Source: Gemmataceae bacterium
GTDB lineage: Bacteria > Planctomycetota > Planctomycetia > Gemmatales > Gemmataceae
DNA length: 64,000 nucleotides
Direction of reading: 5' to 3'
Assembly (NCBI GenBank): GCA_019694755.1
Contig: JAIBBI010000002.1
Location: 42,763 to 106,762, forward strand
Part shown: one piece after another, positions 10,248 through 18,146 of the stretch
Layout of the letters: each line of letters begins with the position of its first letter
How positions within the stretch are numbered: position 1 is the stretch's first letter
Made by a program: the position numbers and the translations under genes
Notes under the pieces: generated by a model
What the model was told of the DNA's origin: nothing
Seen by the model: only the letters and a program-made list of their open reading frames with translations
Databases searched by the model: none

Positions 10248-11756
10248 ATGGATTACTCAAACGTTCTGGCCGGCGGTGCCCTGATCGGGCTCCTCGCCGG
10301 GTTCTGGGACAAGATCAAGGCGCTCGCCTGGCGGATCGTCAACCTCGTCATTCAACAGGTTGAGATTCCCAGCGAGGCCGCACACACGGCCGTGGTCGCG
10401 TACCTCGTCGAGAGGTTCCCGCGCTCGCGGTTCTACGACCGCATGTACGGCGCGATCTACGAACACCACCGCGACGGCCGACTCGGGCTCGTGCCGTTCG
10501 AGCAGTTCGGCAACCGCTCCGTCGTGTTCTGGAACGGCTGGATGCCGTTCGTGTTCTCCAACGCGCAGGAAGCCAAGGCCAAGTCGCGGCGTGGCAACGC
10601 CAACTCTTCCTCCGACGAGAACACCGCCAAGGTCCACTGCACGATCACCTTCCTCCGCGGCACGGTCGACATCGAGTCGATCATGCGTGACGCCTGCGCC
10701 CGGCAGAATCAGCTCGCCTGGAGCACCGCCGACGAGGAAGAGACCGGCCGGAACCGGTTCGTGATCCACCACGTCCCGCCGCGCGGAGACGACGACGACA
10801 GCAGTTCGTCCGACAGCTCGGGCCTGCCGTGGTACCGCCAGGCGTCGTACCGGTTGCTCGCGCACCAGGCCGATCAACTCGGCAAAGCGCCGATCTGCAC
10901 CGGCTCGGCCCTCGACAACCTCATCTTCCCGCAGAAGGTGAAAGACCTGATCCGCGAGATCGAGCTCTGGCGCGCGAGCCGCGACTGGTACCGGGGACGG
11001 GCGATCCCGTGGAAGCGCGGCTGGCTGCTCTACGGCCCGCCCGGCACGGGCAAGACCGCGCTCGCCCGCGCGTTCGCCGAAGACATGAACATGCCGATCT
11101 ACTGCTACAACCTGGCGGAGATGAGCAACCACGAGCTGATCAAGGCGTGGGCCGAGATGCAGCGCAACGTCCCGTGCATCGCGCTGATCGAAGACATCGA
11201 CAACGTCTTCCACGGCCGGGAAAACGTGGCCCGGAAGAACCAGCCGATGCCGATGATCTTCCAGATGCCGCAACAGCAGAACAACGACGGCGACCGCAAC
11301 CGCGGGCAGGGTCCGCCGCTGACGTTCGACTGCCTGCTCAACTGCCTCGACGGTGTCGAACGGGCCGACGGGATCTTCACGATCATCACGACGAACGACA
11401 TCGGGAAGGTGGACCCCGCGCTCGGTCAGCCGCGTACGCTGCCGGACGGCAGCGTGGAGTTCATCAGCACCCGACCTGGGCGGGTGGATAAGGCAGTCGA
11501 GCTGACCTACATGGAGGCGGACGACAAGAAGCGGCTCGCCGGCCGGATCCTGGCCGACGCCCCGGCCGAGCACCGGAAGATGCTCGAGTTCATCGACAAA
11601 TTCCCGGACTTGAAGGAGACGCCTGCCCAATTCCAGGAGCGGTGTGCCCAGGTGGCCCTCGCCGGCTTCTGGCGTGAGAAGGCGAAGCACCAGCCGAGCC
11701 CGCGACGCGAAGCGAATGCCGAGCGGCCCGAGGCGGCGATGACGAAGAGTGTGTAA
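10248..11756 (+). CDS. BCS1-like AAA+ ATPase
   Basis: 502 residues. A hydrophobic N-terminal segment (residues about 5-32) is followed by a beta-rich BCS1-like region and one AAA+ module. Walker A is GPPGTGKT near residue 263 ('GWLLYGPPGTGKTALARAFA'), Walker B is 'IALIEDIDNV' near 310, and 'FTIITTNDIGKVDPAL' with 'STRPGRVDKAVEL' supply sensor 1 and the arginine finger. BCS1 translocates folded Rieske protein in mitochondria; bacterial members have no assigned role. The ATG at 10248 is chosen because AAGGAG sits 9 nt upstream. The gene is bracketed by two copies of the same hairpin. Confidence 0.85.
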   Translation: MDYSNVLAGGALIGLLAGFWDKIKALAWRIVNLVIQQVEIPSEAAHTAVVAYLVERFPRSRFYDRMYGAIYEHHRDGRLGLVPFEQFGNRSVVFWNGWMPFVFSNAQEAKAKSRRGNANSSSDENTAKVHCTITFLRGTVDIESIMRDACARQNQLAWSTADEEETGRNRFVIHHVPPRGDDDDSSSSDSSGLPWYRQASYRLLAHQADQLGKAPICTGSALDNLIFPQKVKDLIREIELWRASRDWYRGRAIPWKRGWLLYGPPGTGKTALARAFAEDMNMPIYCYNLAEMSNHELIKAWAEMQRNVPCIALIEDIDNVFHGRENVARKNQPMPMIFQMPQQQNNDGDRNRGQGPPLTFDCLLNCLDGVERADGIFTIITTNDIGKVDPALGQPRTLPDGSVEFISTRPGRVDKAVELTYMEADDKKRLAGRILADAPAEHRKMLEFIDKFPDLKETPAQFQERCAQVALAGFWREKAKHQPSPRREANAERPEAAMTKSV

Positions 11757-11760
11757 ACTC

Positions 11761-11792
11761 GAAAGCCCACCGGTTGCAACCGGTGGGCTTTC
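11761..11792. terminator. 32-nt hairpin, copy 2; likely bidirectional terminator
   Basis: The same palindrome as 10080-10111 with a single loop base changed. Here it sits 4 bp after the AAA ATPase stop and 7 bp before the stop of the convergent gene, followed by CTCTTTT, so it can serve as a two-way terminator. Confidence 0.75.
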
Positions 11793-11799
11793 TCTTTTG

Positions 11800-12885
11800 C
11801 TACTTCTGGAAGCCGACGGGTGAGGGGCCGCCGGGCTTCAGGGGTGTGGATTGCGAGTTCGGGGCGAACTCGGGCAGGCCCAACGTCACGGGTGGCGGCG
11901 GGGACGGCCGGCCGGCCGGCGGCGCGGGTGGCGTCGGCCGGGGGTTCGTCCCCAGCGGGATCACGCCCGGCGCCCGTCGCTCGTCCGGCGCAGCACCGCG
12001 GGCGATCGGCCCGGCCGGATCAAGCTGCGGCTGGGCCGGCGGCACCGTCAGCCGGACCACTTCCCGTCCGGTCGGCGTGGCCGGCGCCCGGCCCACGTTG
12101 TTCGACGCCACCGTCGTCGGGTTCGATCCACGGCGGGCGATATCGCGGGTGTCGCGCAGGTGTTGCAGCCACGATTCCTCAAGCTGCTCGACCGACTGGA
12201 ATCCGTAATACGTCTGGCAGGCGCGGTCCCAACTGCCCCGCATACCCATGCTCACGAAGTCGAGGAACGTCTTCCGGTCGGACTTGTTCACGAGATACTC
12301 CGACACCGAGAATCCCTCGGCATAGATGATCAGGACGTCGGAGACTTCGTGGTACTCCTTCAGGTTGAACAACCGGCGCAGCGGCAGTTTGCCGCCCGGC
12401 CGGTTGAGGTAGTTGCGACAAAGCTGATCGTGCCGGGCCCGCTCCTGATCGTCTTCACTGAGCACCGATCCGCCCTCGTCCGCCCAGCGGGGCACGGGAA
12501 ACCGGAAGTGGTGCGCGAAGACCGTGTGAGTGATCTCGTGTGGCAGAACGCTATTGAGCATGCGCTCAATCTGCCCTTCGATGTTCATGGATAGCACGAC
12601 GTAGCCGCCGTTGCGGTAGTCGAAGCTCGTCGCGCCGCCGCCGTTGGACATCGTCGGCTTCACGTACAGGGGGCAGGGCTGGTTCCAGGGTGGCATTTCC
12701 TGGCCGAGCCACTCGATGGCCTTCTGTCGGCGGAAGAACTCCGCCTGCCGGCCGAACTGCTCGGCGATCTGCGCGTTGGGGGCGTGGACGAGGAAGTTCT
12801 GGGTCCGGAGTTGCGACTCGGCCGCGGCGGGGGCGGCAGCCAGCACCAGCGCGATCAAGCTGAAGAAATGCCGTCGTCGATCCAT
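11800..12885 (-). CDS. Secreted HExxH metalloprotease-like protein
   Basis: 361 residues with an N-terminal signal peptide ('FFSLIALVLAAAPAAAES'). The zinc motif HEITH in 'SVLPHEITHTVFAHHF' is followed about 10 residues on by 'PRWADEGGSVL', whose Glu fits the third ligand of gluzincins (peptidase MA-like). The last 110 residues are a Pro-rich, probably disordered tail. It would act outside the cytoplasm. The start at 12883-12885 (MDRRRHFF) gives the signal peptide directly; the upstream ATG adds a non-signal extension. The substrate is unknown. Confidence 0.7.
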   Translation of the reverse strand: MDRRRHFFSLIALVLAAAPAAAESQLRTQNFLVHAPNAQIAEQFGRQAEFFRRQKAIEWLGQEMPPWNQPCPLYVKPTMSNGGGATSFDYRNGGYVVLSMNIEGQIERMLNSVLPHEITHTVFAHHFRFPVPRWADEGGSVLSEDDQERARHDQLCRNYLNRPGGKLPLRRLFNLKEYHEVSDVLIIYAEGFSVSEYLVNKSDRKTFLDFVSMGMRGSWDRACQTYYGFQSVEQLEESWLQHLRDTRDIARRGSNPTTVASNNVGRAPATPTGREVVRLTVPPAQPQLDPAGPIARGAAPDERRAPGVIPLGTNPRPTPPAPPAGRPSPPPPVTLGLPEFAPNSQSTPLKPGGPSPVGFQK

Positions 12886-13102
12886 GCGCCGGGCCTCCGG
12901 TCCGAGGTTCAAGTTGAAGCGTAACCGCAAAACTTGAGCCGGAGTTGGAGCCGCGCGCGTTTTTCACCCGCCGGAGCGTGCGAACTTGCGGGCCAATCAG
13001 GACTTGGGAGTTGGTGGCAGAACAGCGGTCGTATCGAGGGGGCCTTTTCTCGATGTAAAGGTTACAAATCCACGCACCCTGTGTGAAACTCTTACACCTC
13101 TG

Positions 13103-13789
13103 CTAACTGCGTAAACTGTGCTGCTTAAGGAGGTCGCGCAGCCACTCGCGGTCACTGTCCGTGAGTGGAACCGCCGGGTCGACTTTGTAGTCAACGCGCG
13201 ATTCGAACCCGCCGGCCTCGTACGCCTTCGTGAACGCGGCCTGCAGATCGACGAGCACGTCGCGGTGGTCGGCGAGCAAGGGCAGGCGGAACTTGGGCAG
13301 CGGCCGGTTCAGCGTCGCCGTGTAGATCTCGTGCCGGTCCGGCGCGCCGGCCCGCGTCACGGTGACGGCGTAGTTCCAGTCGGGCAGGCCCGAGCGGTCG
13401 TAATCCAGCGTCGGCTTGCCATCGAGTATCAGATCGACTTCTACGAGGTTCGCGCCGCCGCGCAATCCCGCAAGGCGCGTCGCGAGGTAAGCGGCCCGCC
13501 CCTCGGCGGAGGTTTTATTCCCGGGGCTGACGATGTCGATGATCGTGACCGTCCGCGGATCGGTACGGGTGTGAATCTCGATGACCGGTTCGGTCCGCGT
13601 TTCGTGCGTCACGGAGGTGAACAACACGACCCTGGTTCCGTACTGTCGGGTGTTTGTCCGCGTCCGGTAGCGATCGGCGAGCGCGGCCGAGAGCGATTCC
13701 TGCAGCGCGGCCATCAGCAGCCGGTGCAGTTCGCCCCAGAACGGCGCAGTCTCGAGATACGGGTCCATCCCCGGAAACGGGCTCACCAT
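13103..13789 (-). CDS. DUF4058 family protein
   Basis: 228 residues. The opening MVSPFPGMDPYLETAPFWGE and 'FHRLLMAAL'-like helix are the DUF4058 signature, a family common in planctomycetes and cyanobacteria. The middle, 'IEIHTRTDPRTVTIIDIVSP', 'YLATRLAGL' and 'NLVEVDLIL', resembles a restriction-endonuclease-like core of the Uma2 kind. That similarity is inference, and no function is established. The ATG at 13787-13789 matches the conserved family N-terminus. Confidence 0.8.
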   Translation of the reverse strand: MVSPFPGMDPYLETAPFWGELHRLLMAALQESLSAALADRYRTRTNTRQYGTRVVLFTSVTHETRTEPVIEIHTRTDPRTVTIIDIVSPGNKTSAEGRAAYLATRLAGLRGGANLVEVDLILDGKPTLDYDRSGLPDWNYAVTVTRAGAPDRHEIYTATLNRPLPKFRLPLLADHRDVLVDLQAAFTKAYEAGGFESRVDYKVDPAVPLTDSDREWLRDLLKQHSLRS

Positions 13790-13962
13790 GGCCTGTCGCC
13801 TCCTCCTGAAGTTTGGACCGTCATTGTACCCCTTGGGCAGAATGTCCAAAAGATCGCGCCGGCGGATGTCCGCTTTCGCCAGGGCCGACCGCTCTGTGGT
13901 GGTAGAGGGCCGGCAACGACAACCCGACCGGCCCGCGAAACACCGAACTGGAGGATCGAGTC

Positions 13963-14334
13963 ATGCGACGGCACACCACCTTCACCCGCCTGACCCTGAA
14001 CCGGCTCGACGGCCGGAACCTGCCCTCGGCCGTGATCAGCCATGAAGTCGCAACTCCGCTCTACGACACACCGGAGCCGGCCGCCTACGAGATGCGGATC
14101 ATCGACAGGAACGAGACCAAGCTCGAAAGCAAGCCGGTGATCGCCGTCGCCGAGTTCACGCGGCCCGAGGGTCCCGTGGGGCCGATCTCGACGAAGACCG
14201 TGCGGCTGACCAAGCAGACGATCCGCGAAGAGTCTCAGGCAGCCCGCGCGGGTGGCGACAACCGGATCGAAATGCCGGCCGCTGCGGCGGTGCAGGTCCG
14301 TGAACAGAAGTTGGTGCAGCTCGCCCTGACGTGA
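13963..14334 (+). CDS. Small protein with planctomycete LxLxxLxxRxLPSA leader
   Basis: 123 residues. The N-terminus 'FTRLTLNRLDGRNLPSAV' resembles the leader found on many planctomycete exported proteins; compare '[12 protein letters not shown]' in the gene at 32727. The rest is charged and shows no recognised domain. GGAGG lies about 9 nt before the ATG. It is probably exported, but function is unknown. It converges with the histidine kinase gene, with a 12-bp-stem hairpin between the stops. Confidence 0.6.
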   Translation: MRRHTTFTRLTLNRLDGRNLPSAVISHEVATPLYDTPEPAAYEMRIIDRNETKLESKPVIAVAEFTRPEGPVGPISTKTVRLTKQTIREESQAARAGGDNRIEMPAAAAVQVREQKLVQLALT

Positions 14335-14360
14335 CAGGTAAAAACGACCGCAAGGTGGTG

Positions 14361-16616
14361 TCAGCCGTCCGGGGCGCGCGTGGTCCCGGACGGCTGAATT
14401 GCTTTGCGGACGGCGTCGAGGAGATCGGCGAGCCGGTACGGCTTGGACAGGACGCCGACCTCGCCGGGTTCCGCGACGTGACCAGTAAGGTCGGAATCTG
14501 CGACGCCGGTCGCGAAAAGGCACTTCAAATCAGGCCGACGCTGGCGGAGCACTCGCAGCGTCTCCCGGCCGCCCTGCCGCGGCATCGACTGGTCGAGGAT
14601 CGCCAGGGCGATGTCACCGGCGAACACTTCGGCCTTCTCGATCGCATCGATGCCGTCGACCGCCTCGACAACGGTGTAGCCGGATTCTTCAAGCGCCTGC
14701 GTCACGAACGAACGGATCAACGGCTCGTCGTCGGCCACCAGAATCGCGCCACCGCCGACGGGTGCTGGGCTTGCAGCCGTCTCGGGCCGCAGCGACGGCG
14801 CGGGCAGCAACGGCAACCGGACAACGAACCGCGTACCCTGCCCGGGCACGGTGTCGCACTCGATCGTCCCGCCGAGGTTGTGCACGATGGCAAGCACGGA
14901 GGGCATGCCGAGGCCGGTCCCCCGGCCGGGCTCCTTCGTCGTGAACAGCGGCTCGAAGATCCGGGCCTGGACTTCGGGCGTCATGCCGATGCCGGTATCG
15001 GCCACGTTCAGGCAGACCCGGCTCCCGTCGCGACACAACTCCGTGGACACCGTGAGCCGGCCGCCCGCGGGCATGGCATCGCGGGCATTGACGCAGAGGT
15101 TGATGAGGATCTGGTGGATGTCGCCGGGATCGCCGCCGACGATGAGTGGCCCGGCCGCCAGCGTGGCGACTACCTGAATGTCCGAGCCGAAGGCCGGCGC
15201 AAGCAGAGCCAACACCTCGCGGGTGACGGCATTCATATCGCACGCGCCCCCCGGGATCGCCGCCCGGCGGGCTACGCCGAGAAGCTTGTACGAGATCTCC
15301 GCCGCCCGCTCCGCGGCCTGGGCAGCGACGGCCAGCGGCGCGCGTACGGCAGGGTCGTCGGTGCAGGCCACCGCCCGGCCGATGTGCCCCATCAGGGCGG
15401 TGAGAAGGTTATTGATGTCGTGGGCCGCCCCGCCCGCCAACTGGCCCAGAGCTTCGAGTCGACCGGCCAACCTGAGCCGTGTCTCCAGTTCTCGGACCTG
15501 TGTCACGTCAATGGAAACGGCTACGGCACCGGTGATCAGATCGTGCGCGTCCCGCAGCGGGTCCAAGTGTGTCGAATAGACCCGGCCGTGGTGATTAACC
15601 TCGAAGTGCACGGAGTGCCCTTCGAGCGCCTGGCGTGCGGCCACCAACACAGGATCCTGCGGGTCATTCGTGCGAAGGTATTGAAATAGTGACAGGCCGA
15701 CCACTTCGTCCGGCAGCAGGCCGAGGTCGCGCAGGCCGCGCCCCTGCGATGAGGTAAAGCGCAGATCGCGGTCGATGGTCCAGATCACCGCGGGCATCTG
15801 ATCGAGCAGGAGCCGCGACTGCGCGTTGCTGCGCGACAGCTCTTCGGTCGCCGCGGAGAGCGCGGTCACGTCGTCGAACACGGCCACGAACCCCGCGAAC
15901 TCCGACCCCACGCCTTTCAGCGTGGCCATCGTCAGCAGGGCCCGGGCCCGCGTGCCGTCCGGGCGGATGATCGTGTAACGCTGGCCACGGAGTACGGAGC
16001 TGTCCGGATCGATCAGCTCCTGTTCGACGCCGAGTTGCTCCCAGAGCAGGCCGACGAGTTCGCGGCGCGGTTTATCAAACAGCTTCGCCGCGGCCGGGTT
16101 CGCCAGGGTGATCCGCTTGTCCGCGCCGACCAGCAGGATCGCGTCGGGGTTGGTATCGATGATGCGCCGCAGACGGTCTTCGCTGGCCCGTAGCGCGAGC
16201 TCGGCGACGTGCTGATCGGTGATATCGGCGAGGACGCCGTCGAGCCGGATCGGCGGCCCGCTGCTGATCCGGATGATGTCGCGTACCCAACGGACGCTGC
16301 CGTCAGGCCGGACGATGCGGTAGCGGTACTCGGCATCGCGGGCGTCGCGCAGCGCGAATGGAATGGCACGATCGCTTGCGTCGACCCGCGGGCGGTCGTC
16401 GGGATGGATGGCCTCGAGCCAGCGGTCGCGGCCCGGAAGGAACCATTGGGCCGGCCGGCCGGAGATGCGCTCGATGGCGGGCGACACGTAGCGGTAGACC
16501 CACTGGCCGTCGGCCGCGATGGTCGCGCTCCAGACGCAGTCGTTGACCGCGTCGAGGATGCGCCGCCAATCCGGGTCCGGATTCGGTTGCTGGAGGGGGT
16601 CTGCCATGGCTTCCAA
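14361..16616 (-). CDS. PAS-histidine kinase-receiver hybrid protein
   Basis: 751 residues, soluble. There are three PAS domains (about 15-145 with PAC, 146-265 and 275-385), then a dimerisation helix with the phosphoacceptor His399 in 'GGAAHDINNLLTALMGH'. The HATPase domain has N-box 'LINLCVNARDAMP', G1 'VADTGIGM' and G2 'GRGTGLGMPSV'. A C-terminal receiver carries the phospho-acceptor Asp675 in 'AILDQSMPRQGG' and the Lys in 'LSKPYRL'. It senses a cytoplasmic signal and passes phosphate internally to the receiver. No output regulator lies nearby, so the partner is encoded elsewhere. Confidence 0.9.
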   Translation of the reverse strand: MEAMADPLQQPNPDPDWRRILDAVNDCVWSATIAADGQWVYRYVSPAIERISGRPAQWFLPGRDRWLEAIHPDDRPRVDASDRAIPFALRDARDAEYRYRIVRPDGSVRWVRDIIRISSGPPIRLDGVLADITDQHVAELALRASEDRLRRIIDTNPDAILLVGADKRITLANPAAAKLFDKPRRELVGLLWEQLGVEQELIDPDSSVLRGQRYTIIRPDGTRARALLTMATLKGVGSEFAGFVAVFDDVTALSAATEELSRSNAQSRLLLDQMPAVIWTIDRDLRFTSSQGRGLRDLGLLPDEVVGLSLFQYLRTNDPQDPVLVAARQALEGHSVHFEVNHHGRVYSTHLDPLRDAHDLITGAVAVSIDVTQVRELETRLRLAGRLEALGQLAGGAAHDINNLLTALMGHIGRAVACTDDPAVRAPLAVAAQAAERAAEISYKLLGVARRAAIPGGACDMNAVTREVLALLAPAFGSDIQVVATLAAGPLIVGGDPGDIHQILINLCVNARDAMPAGGRLTVSTELCRDGSRVCLNVADTGIGMTPEVQARIFEPLFTTKEPGRGTGLGMPSVLAIVHNLGGTIECDTVPGQGTRFVVRLPLLPAPSLRPETAASPAPVGGGAILVADDEPLIRSFVTQALEESGYTVVEAVDGIDAIEKAEVFAGDIALAILDQSMPRQGGRETLRVLRQRRPDLKCLFATGVADSDLTGHVAEPGEVGVLSKPYRLADLLDAVRKAIQPSGTTRAPDG
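14362..14396. terminator. Hairpin at end of kinase gene
   Basis: A 12-bp perfect stem (CAGCCGTCCGGG / CCCGGACGGCTG) with an 11-nt loop overlaps the kinase stop codon and lies between two convergent genes. No T-run follows, so termination is likely but not certain. Confidence 0.5.
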
Positions 16617-16698
16617 ACTCTACTGTACCCGCGGACCTTTGCAAACAACGGGCGATCCGCGATAATCTTCGAATCTTCCCTCACAATCGGCACCGTCT

Positions 16699-17916
16699 GT
16701 GAAACCGGCACCGTTCTTCTTCATAATTGCTGCCGGGCTGGCACTCGCGGCCGATTGGCCCCGGTTCCGCGGCCCCGATGGCGCAGGCATCGCCGGCGAC
16801 ACGTTGCCGCCCCTGTCCGCTGAATCGCAACGCTGGAAGATCGACCTGCGCGGGCCCGGCAACGGCTCGCCGGTAATCGTCGCCGGCAAGATCTTCCTGC
16901 CCGTCGCGGCCGCCGACGGCAGCGACCGCTCGCTCGACTGCTTCGACGCCGCGACCGGCAAAAAACTCTGGTCGAAGTCCGTACCGGGCAAGCGCAGCCA
17001 CACGCATCGCAAGAACACGCTCGCCTCTTCGACCCCGGCCGCGGACGGCGACCGCGTCGTCGCGATCTTCTGGGACGGCGAAACCCTGCGACTCCACGCC
17101 TACTCGCACGACGGCGCCGCGCTCTGGGACCGCGACCTCGGGTCGTACAAGAGCGAGCACGGACCCGGCATGTCGCCCGTGCTGTTCGAAGGGCGGGTGT
17201 ACGTGAACATCGATCAGGACGGCACGGCCCGGATCGCCGCGTTCAACGCGCGGACGGGCGAGCCGGTCTGGTCGGCCGACCGCACCGCCCACGATGCCGC
17301 GTACTCGACACCGTTCGTGCGACAGGTCGCGGGCCGGGCGGAGTTGATCGTGACCAGTTCGGCGGGCGTCACCGCCTACGAACCGGTTCGCGGCGACAAG
17401 CTCTGGGAGTATGTCTGGGATTGGGCGTACCTGAAAAACCCCCTGCGCACGGTGGGCTCATCGATCGTCGCCGACGGGTTGATCCTCGCCTATGCGGGCA
17501 ACGGCGGCGGCAACAGCGCGGTCCTCGCCCTGCGCCCGCCCGAGTCGCGGGCCGAGCTGCCGACGCTGGCCTGGGACAAGAAGAAGGGCTTCCCGTATGT
17601 GCCGTCGTACTTGTGCGTCGGCCCGCACCTGTTCACCGTGACGGATCGCGGCGTGGCCGGCTGTTACATCGCGAAAACGGGCCGGGAGGTGTGGACCGAA
17701 CGCCTCGGCGGCGCATTCACCGCATCGCCGGTCATCGCCGGCGAACACATCTACGCGGTAAGCGAAGACGGAAACGTGTTCGTGTACAAAGCCGGGCCCA
17801 AATTCGAACTGCTGCAAAAGCACCCGCTCGGCGAAACAGTCTACGCCTCCCCGGCCATCGCCGACGGGAGGCTATTCATCCGCACGCAGAAGTCGCTGTG
17901 GTGCTTTGGGAAGTAG
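16699..17916 (+). CDS. Secreted PQQ-binding-like beta-propeller protein
   Basis: 405 residues with an N-terminal signal peptide ('FFFIIAAGLALA'), then 'DWPRFRGPDGAGIAGD', the standard opening of planctomycete PQQ-like WD-type propellers. Repeats include 'LDCFDAATGKKLWSKSVPG', 'IAAFNARTGEPVWSADRTA' and 'GCYIAKTGREVWTERLGGA', each a propeller blade with a Trp-docking motif. No catalytic residues are recognised, so it may be structural or binding rather than a dehydrogenase. The start is a GTG at 16699; no in-frame ATG precedes it. Confidence 0.8.
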   Translation: MKPAPFFFIIAAGLALAADWPRFRGPDGAGIAGDTLPPLSAESQRWKIDLRGPGNGSPVIVAGKIFLPVAAADGSDRSLDCFDAATGKKLWSKSVPGKRSHTHRKNTLASSTPAADGDRVVAIFWDGETLRLHAYSHDGAALWDRDLGSYKSEHGPGMSPVLFEGRVYVNIDQDGTARIAAFNARTGEPVWSADRTAHDAAYSTPFVRQVAGRAELIVTSSAGVTAYEPVRGDKLWEYVWDWAYLKNPLRTVGSSIVADGLILAYAGNGGGNSAVLALRPPESRAELPTLAWDKKKGFPYVPSYLCVGPHLFTVTDRGVAGCYIAKTGREVWTERLGGAFTASPVIAGEHIYAVSEDGNVFVYKAGPKFELLQKHPLGETVYASPAIADGRLFIRTQKSLWCFGK

Positions 17917-17941
17917 CGGAAAGTGTAGGCGTATTCGCCTC

Positions 17942-18030
17942 CCGTAGCCGTATTCGCCAGAATACGGCGCAATCAATCGCGTTATCGCCTCTCGCGGGTC
18001 CCTCGGCATTCTGGCGAATGCCGCTACGGG
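17942..18030. repeat. REP-like composite palindrome, copy 1
   Basis: The left half reads CCGTAGCCGTATTCGCCAG and the right half ATTCTGGCGAATGCCGCTAC. Each half contains a small palindrome around TTCGCCAGAA, and the halves are inverted with respect to each other, so the whole can fold into a two-headed structure like a REPIN. Confidence 0.75.
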
Positions 18031-18058
18031 ACATTCATACCTCGCGCGTCCCAGAATT

Positions 18059-18141
18059 CGTAGCCTTATTCGCCAGAATACGGTGAGCGGGATCACGCGA
18101 GCGCGGCTTCCTCGGCATTCTGGCGAATGCCGCTACGGGAC
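18059..18141. repeat. REP-like composite palindrome, copy 2
   Basis: Same architecture as 17942-18030, with the right half (CTCGGCATTCTGGCGAATGC onward) identical over about 30 bp. The two copies are tandem, in the gap between two convergent genes. Confidence 0.75.
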
Positions 18142-18146
18142 TTCAC

